From the NCBI GenBank assembly GCA_039657365.1, contig CM077580.1, forward strand, positions 51,302,894 to 51,366,893: a DNA stretch of 64,000 nt. The letters are read 5' to 3'. The stretch is from Stephania yunnanensis (lineage: Eukaryota > Streptophyta > Magnoliopsida > Ranunculales > Menispermaceae). Below are positions 57,786-64,000 of the stretch, one piece after another. The position numbers and the translations under genes are program-made. The notes beneath the pieces were generated by a model. That model made no database searches, was not told the origin of the DNA, and saw nothing but the letters and a program-made list of their open reading frames with translations. The first letter of the stretch is position 1, and each line of letters opens with the position of its first letter.

Positions 57786-59548
57786 AGCATCCTTCTAGAG
57801 CCTAGAAATAAAATCAGAACATCTCCAAATTAAAATATATTTGATATATAAACATGAAAACCTATCAAAAATTTTGCTTAATGATATTCATTTTATTGCT
57901 CAAAATTGATACCTATATTGGTAAAAAAACAAGACTGTATAACTATTTTTGTTCTTAAAAATGCAATCAATTCAACGCCAATTGACCCACGAAACCATAT
58001 TGAAACATAAAAATAATCTTCATGGTCCAAATGGATATATAAGCATTGAGTTCTACAAAAATCCAACCTTAAGACTTTCATTTGATCGGTCGAAACCATT
58101 ACCCAACTTAACATGAGCATATTATTGCATTGCATTTTAGACGACCCTCATAGACTCCAAATCATCAAAGATACTTTGCTAGAAACCATTTACTATATGT
58201 CTTAGCTTTTTGAAAATGTACGGTTTGCAAAATTATAATTGAAAATGAAGGATATATCAAAAATTTACAATGATAGCGCAAATTAGAATTATAATCCGAC
58301 CAACAAGTTTGTAAAAATCATTTCTCTAAATTTGCAGTTCCAAAAATCCTCATTTTTGGTCACAAGTTAGCTAATATACCCACTAATAACATAATAAAAG
58401 ATTAGCTCCATCCGATAAAAATTGAGAGAGGTATGCCTTGTCAAGATTAATTTTAAAAATCTCAAAATGGCATTTCAACAGCCTAATTGCAAATCTTTTT
58501 TGAGGTGGAAAGATTTGAAATTTTCAAATTTCTCCGTTAAAAAAGGTTGTAGATCTCGGAGTTAGCTTTTCAATAGCATATTATCTGACGCTTTTTGAGT
58601 TCGTCTGAAAAAGGTTTGCTTAATTTACAGAGGCATAGTCTAAACTTAACATTCATGCATCGAGAGACTTTAAAAACACAATCCATTTGAAGAATCTGCT
58701 TCGAATCCTTAAATTGGTAAACACAATGAACTCTTCATTTATAAAGAGACACAAAACCAGCGAGTAAACATAGAAATTCATTTTTCAATCAAAACAAAAA
58801 TTTTAGAGTTTATTTTCAAGAACTATGATGGAGATGATGATTACCTAGCTTTGATTCCTCAATTTTCCTGATCCCCAACTTTAGATCTCTCGAAGTCCAC
58901 CCTTTAAAACCCTTTTTAGCTCTAAATTTTGTTACTTGTGGTTTCAAGAACATGCAAATGAAAGTCAAATGTTTTAAGTGTGGTTTTATACCATTCGATC
59001 TCATCAAGTTGTATCTAACAATTCTAAACTCATCCATGGATCACATTTAATCCTACTAATCCATCCAAAGGTCCTAATTAGATTTAGCTCCACTAACCCA
59101 CTCTAAGTGACATATAAAGATTACACACATGGACCTTAGCACGTATTTTGAGGCATATCTAATAGTAGTTGATTCTTAACCAAACATTAAGCTATAACTT
59201 AATGTACATATGTATATTCAACTATAAGCACATTAAATTAGTTTATTTATCACAATTAAGAAATTATGACCTATCATATCACACTCTATCTCGATCCTAC
59301 ATCGACACGCATCATGAAGTCGCTCTCTCGCACGCTCGAATCCGCGATATAAACCTACACTTGTATGCACACTTATATAGTTAGTTATAAATATTATATA
59401 GCATCAAATATAAGTAAAATTAATTTAAATTATTAATTTACCTCTGTGACGGCACCTGACTGTTGACCGAGATTATCATGTAGAATTGGCCCACAGGTCA
59501 CGATCCTACATGACATACAATTAGGATTAGATTATTCAGGTCGATACA
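57786..59548 (-). repeat. Tekay/Del-like LTR, unit 3, left half missing
   Basis: Aligns to 48835-50562 of unit 1 and to the matching part of unit 2. Right end GGTCGATACA next to GCCTTCCCAACTTGT. Confidence 0.8.
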
Positions 59549-60470
59549 GCCTTCCCAACTTGTAAGAATTTCATCCTTGAAATTTAAAATAACTAAAACG
59601 AAACCCTTACCAGGAATCAAATAGTTAAGGGAAGCTTTCGGGCACATAGAACTCACGTTCCCACGTCTACTCCTCTCCATGATGTTGCCACTTAATGAGG
59701 ACCAAGTTGTCCTTGTTGCGCAAGCACTGCACCTTATAGTCCAAAATCAATGCAGGTTAATCCTTATGAGTGATATCCTCTGCCAAGTCAATTTGACTCG
59801 AGTCAACTATCGGCCTATTTTTCTCCCTCGATTTATCCAATCGAAGCATCGATATTTGAAACACTAGGTGGACTCCTACAATCCGTGGTGGTAACTTGAG
59901 CTTGTAAGAAACCTTGCTGACTCTCTCTGTAACCTTGAATGGACCTATGAATCTCAGTGCGAGTTTTCCTTTGATTCTGAATCGTTTATGACCCTTCAAA
60001 TGAGAGACCTTTGGAAATACATAGTATCTTTTTTTATATTCCAATCCATCTCGATACTTGTTACCGTATTTTTTTTATCTGTTGAGCGCCTCGAATTCAC
60101 TGACATATCTACCTGATCTTCTTTGTGTGATCTACTACTATCTCTGGCCTATTTGCCGCAATATTGGCGGCTCAGCCCAACATAGAGTAGCCTCCAAATA
60201 GTGCCTCAAACGGCGCCATTCCAATGCTAGCTTAGTAACTATTATTGTAAGAAAATTCATACAGAGGTATACACGATTCCCCCGTCCCACCATACTCCAA
60301 AATGTAAGCTCTGAGCATATCTTTCAACATTTGAATCAGTTGCTCCGACTGGCCATCTGTTTGTAGGTGATACACGATACTGAACTGAAGCTACATGTCA
60401 GATTGTTCTCGCATACTCTCTCATAACTTTGATGTTTACTAAAACCCTCTATCTGACACAATGGAAATAC
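59549..60470 (-). pseudogene. Tekay/Del-like integrase 3' part, unit 3
   Basis: The minus frame 59757-60044 reads RYYVFPKVSHLKGHKRFRIK, GKLALRFIGPFKVTERVSKV and SYKLKLPPRIVGVHLVFQIS, the GPY/F module of Tekay/Del integrase. Core-end remnants lie at 60200-60460. The alignment to units 1 and 2 ends near 60462. The chromodomain end is present but decayed at about 59600-59660. Confidence 0.78.
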
Positions 60471-61289
60471 TTTTTCCAACTAAGTAAAATATTTTGGCTT
60501 TTTCCTATTTTTTCCTCAATTGTGGCATAAATTCTTTTCAATACATAATATATCTATTCATATATATATATGCATATATATAAACTTGATCAATAATCTT
60601 TGTATGACAATATTCTTAGAAATATTTCTTGTTTGTCTTGCACTATTGTTTCAATGTTCTACCCATTATAATGTCTAACACAAAAAAATCAATCCCTTCT
60701 AAACATTTCTACTGTATACACAATCTAGTTTAAGTAAAATAAGGTATAAAAGTTTCTTTCCATCATAAAATTTATTTTTCATAAGTAATAAGAATATATC
60801 ACCTCTATTTAAATTCAAATTATATTCGATTACATATTCCTAACTAAATATGGTAAAATGAAATGGAAAAATATTACATGTATTGTGGAAAATTTTGCTA
60901 AATTCATAATGCAATGTTCAATGTTCAGTAGATTCTACCTCTTTTTTCTTTAATACTTCGCATCTTTATACTTTACATCTCCTAATACCTCCGAATCATT
61001 TCAAACCTTGTCCTCGAGGTTTAAAAATAAATTCAGGTTTCCAAAAAAATAAAAACACCTCATGATGCATAAGGAATAAATAAATAAATAACTAACATAA
61101 GAATGAATTTCATTAGTAAAGAAAACATGATAAATTGAAAATTTTCAAATATCGCATAATTGAATTGAACATATCAAACTATTGTATAAATATGGACCAC
61201 ACTATAACAAACTTATCATCACTTCACATCATATCAAATATATCATCATATTACAAACTAAGGCCTCTCATAAAATCACTAAGAGATAT
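60471..61289. other. Non-coding stretch with a Tat pre-LTR motif
   Basis: Contains an AT run (ATATATATATGCATATATAT, about 60557-60576). On the minus strand it has TTATTTTTAAACCTCGAGGA at about 61011-61030, the counterpart of 29917-29936. No LTR was recognised here. Confidence 0.45.
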
Positions 61290-62760
61290 ATTATAAAGAG
61301 AGGAATGAAATATCAGAACTGCCATCCAGAAGCCACATCTTCACAACCATTCCTTTGGTATTCCTATGGAAATTGGAAGCTCGCTGTCGGATGATAGAAC
61401 ATGTAGTCCACTCCATCCACCAGAGTAATTTTTGAAAAGACTCCCTAGTTAGATATTTACAATTAGGTAGATGAGATCGGAATTTTAACTCCCTTCCTTG
61501 CATCCTCCTTGTAATGTGTCTCTCAAACCTTTGTAAAATCCTCTGTAAGTGGATCTGGGCGTTTGTTTGTTCTATCATTATCCGCAGCAAACTGCATCTC
61601 TTTTAAAATTTGTTTGTTCTTTACCTCTATTATTCTTTTCTCTATATTCTTTCTCCTAAGTATTTCATTCCTTCCCTTTCCTCCTCCTAATCTTCATATC
61701 CCGACACTTTTTTGGTGCCATAAATGAGTTTTCGATGATGGTTCTATCAAGGTAAACATCTAGCCCTAGACCTCTCATGGAAACTTGGTCTTGTTTGCAT
61801 AATTCAGTGACCCGTTAAGGGAACAAGCAATCCTTCCTTTATCTTTGTGTTCATGACATTCCTAATTGAATCATATATTATTTTGCCAACATCTATTTAG
61901 CCTATCCCTTGGATAACGTAGTATAAAAGCGTTGCTTTGTAGTTCACAATCTCATAGTGTTGCAAACTTGGTCGTAGGCATGCATTTATGAAAAATCTCC
62001 AAGCTTTGGTGGTTTTTGTAAAGTTTTTTTTATGTGTTTAGGGTACCCATCCTTATTAAAAAGAAACCCATCCCTCGAAATCTCTTCTAAACAATTTCTA
62101 ATGGTTTTGTGTGGAATTCATGTCTATACCCATATTTTGGTTTTAGGTACTTTCCATTTTATCTCCTATAAATTTGTAGTAAACCATAACGTTAATTTAT
62201 TCTAAAGGTGAATAGTCCACTAGTCTTCCACGGACCACGTCTACCGTCTTATTATCATCTCCGTGCCCATTTGCATAAAACTTATATACTATTATTTGAC
62301 AACCCATCTCTAATGAAGAACTCGAGTTATTATTGACGTAGTAGTCCCTAGACAAAAACCCATGATTTTGCTACCTCATTATGTTCAAGATTTTAGGCCC
62401 ATACATAATCTCATTTTTAACACTGAAACCCCTCATCGGTATGATCTTCCTATTTTTACTAATGTCGTTTTCTTCCTATCAATAGCTTTAGAGATTACGA
62501 GGTTGTAGGGTGAGAAATGAATTATTGTTGTCTCTTTAAACTCTTCCTCTCTCTAAATCATCAGGAAAATCCATGGCTGGAGAAGGTTCTCTTGTTGTTC
62601 TAGTTTGGGGTTATTTATTGAAATCCCCATTGGCCTAATAGGTGTGGGTAGAGTTTTGGATTCTTGTTAGGGGTTATCAACTATAGGTGCCTTGCCCTTT
62701 CTTCTATCGTGAACTTCTATCTTTGCCACCTTCGGTCATTGTTTTAATTCAAAAACTTAC
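61290..62760 (-). pseudogene. Plant transposon-protein remnant, second minus-strand copy
   Basis: The minus frames show the N-terminal block near 62580-62700, homologous to 35740-35840. Further on lie AWRFFINACLRPSLQHYEIV, NYKATLLYYVIQGIG and IDVGKIIYDSIRNVMNTKIK, then EGLLVPLTGH (61700-62000), a close match to the C-terminal half of this protein family. An open stretch at 61291-61590 starts MLRIMIEQTNAQIHLQRILQ and looks like the helical C-terminal tail. Stops and shifts are present. Its function is not established in any plant. Confidence 0.62.
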
Positions 62761-64000
62761 AAGTTTGAATACCAAAAAAACATGTAAATGATAAAACAAC
62801 GTTTATCAAAAATAATTTGATAAAATTCAAGATCTTATTTTAAAAGGATAAATTCATTTGGAAAGCTAGCTTGAAATTCATTGGAGATCTTAAAATAAAA
62901 TTTCCATCGAAGTATTAACTATATTAAAAAATTTAAATTGGTTTCCTAAATAATGTGAGCAATTATGTGAAAAATTCTAATATTTTCAAAATGGAATAAA
63001 CCAAACCAAAGGCCCAAACTCATTTCAAACTCCATTTACAAACCATTTGCAAATGCGTTTAAATATACCAAAATTTTGAAATTGATGAATTTGTTAACGA
63101 ACTATCAATGTAATCATCATGCCTAATGTATTAGAATCAATTAAACCATTTGTTCAATGTAAAAAATTCTGATAAAACAATTTTAAAAAGAATCGAAAAT
63201 TTGCAAAAATTCTTCTAATCAAAATTTTTTAAAGTAAAGAGATGGGGTTGATTTAATTTCCTTTTTAAGAGTGAATCTCTATAGACTTAAAACACTTGAA
63301 CTCCTATATGACCCTTTTCTCATCTCTAAGCCGCATTCTCTAAAACACAAGTTTGGCTCTACACTCTCAAATTCAAAAAATTTGGGTTGAGTGGAACTAG
63401 GTTGAGGTGAGAATCACTTAAGTACTCTAAGATTGAGCTTATGAGAGTTAAATCTAGGCGAGGATTTCAATTTTGTGTGTAGGGTTACAACGGTTTGGTG
63501 TATGAATGAGTTTGTGTTTTGTGGCGAATTAGGGTTTTGTTTTAAAAAAACCAAAAATTGTATCCAACGATTCCTGTATTAAGTGGAATAACTAGGAAAT
63601 CACTAGGAGAATATGGGTTGTAAGGTGTAGTGACCCATCGATCTGAGCTACAATTCCTTTGTAATGGCAAATTCCTGAGAATTCACTAGACTCCAAATTT
63701 TATTTAATTAACTAATTTTCTTAACCGATTTTGCCTAAGACTCCCAGTGTCATTTCGATTTAGGGGGAATCACCTGGCTTAAGTTACTATTTTTTCAATT
63801 GATTCCATAATTAATTATATCTTTCATTAAAACTTATACTAAGGTGGGATTAACCGAAAATTCAAAAGTTCGATTAGGATGTGTAACTAAGTAAATAATT
63901 TTATTAAATAAATAAATAAATGAATAAACAAGAAAGTGAAAAATACAACTTGCATAAATGCCACATAAGCAAAAATAACTCAATCACTCCCACTTAATTT
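62761..64000. other. Conserved spacer, second copy, running off the window
   Basis: Homologous to 35901-37200, including the ATTCACTAG motifs near 63680-63690 and the AATAAATAAATAAATGA run at 63906-63922. No coding domain. The protease expected by analogy with 37240-37720 would lie beyond the window. Confidence 0.5.

Noticed and set aside
1..64000. Host genes, tRNA or rRNA genes
   Set aside because: No conserved non-transposon protein domain, tRNA cloverleaf boxes or rRNA segment was recognised by eye on either strand; small exons in AT-rich stretches cannot be fully excluded.

Overview
The window is plant nuclear DNA, very probably from an angiosperm with a large, repeat-rich genome. It is AT-rich, and almost everything recognisable is LTR retrotransposon of typical plant lineages: SIRE/Maximus-type Ty1/copia, Tat/Athila-type Ty3/gypsy, and two chromovirus groups. 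There is one LINE fragment. I see no host gene, tRNA, rRNA or CRISPR array. Every coding region is a pseudogene with stops and frameshifts. The species cannot be named from the sequence.

Layout. 1-8891: a decayed SIRE/Maximus-like copia element on + (partial 5' LTR, PBS, gag, PR, IN, RT, damaged RNase H, env-like/plant-transposon-protein ORF, purine tracts, complete 3' LTR). It is inserted in the LTR of a Tat/Athila element, whose LTR remnant, PBS, gag and protease follow at 8892-11914. 12272-13784: an inverted Tat LTR. 14440-15990: a degenerate 'plant transposon protein' ORF on +. 16334-24594: a complete minus-strand chromovirus with 5-bp target duplication CTATT. It carries a tandemly duplicated integrase and is split in its gag by a 1.39-kb solo LTR with duplication AGTTG. 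25101-29745: a non-autonomous Tat-type element with two LTRs, PBS and PPT but no gag or pol. 29746-32567: the 3' internal part and LTR of another Tat element. 32571-33543: a relic of the same LTR family as the AGTTG solo LTR.

33549-46935 is a nested block on the minus strand: Tat solo LTR (duplication ACAAC), plant-transposon-protein remnant, spacer, two different protease remnants in series, a 2.96-kb chromoviral solo LTR (duplication ATTTC), a Tat gag with a poly-Asn microsatellite, PBS, 5' LTR, a LINE endonuclease fragment, and another LTR of the same family. 47147-60470 holds three successive LTR plus integrase-3'-end units of a Tekay/Del-like chromovirus, all on minus. 60471-64000 repeats the spacer plus transposon-protein arrangement seen at 35095-37200.

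No cooperating gene system is present; the biology is layered transposition, LTR-LTR recombination and decay. The point most worth follow-up is the repeated association of a protease remnant, a long spacer and a plant-transposon-protein ORF without reverse transcriptase, a possible poorly described non-autonomous Tat-type family.
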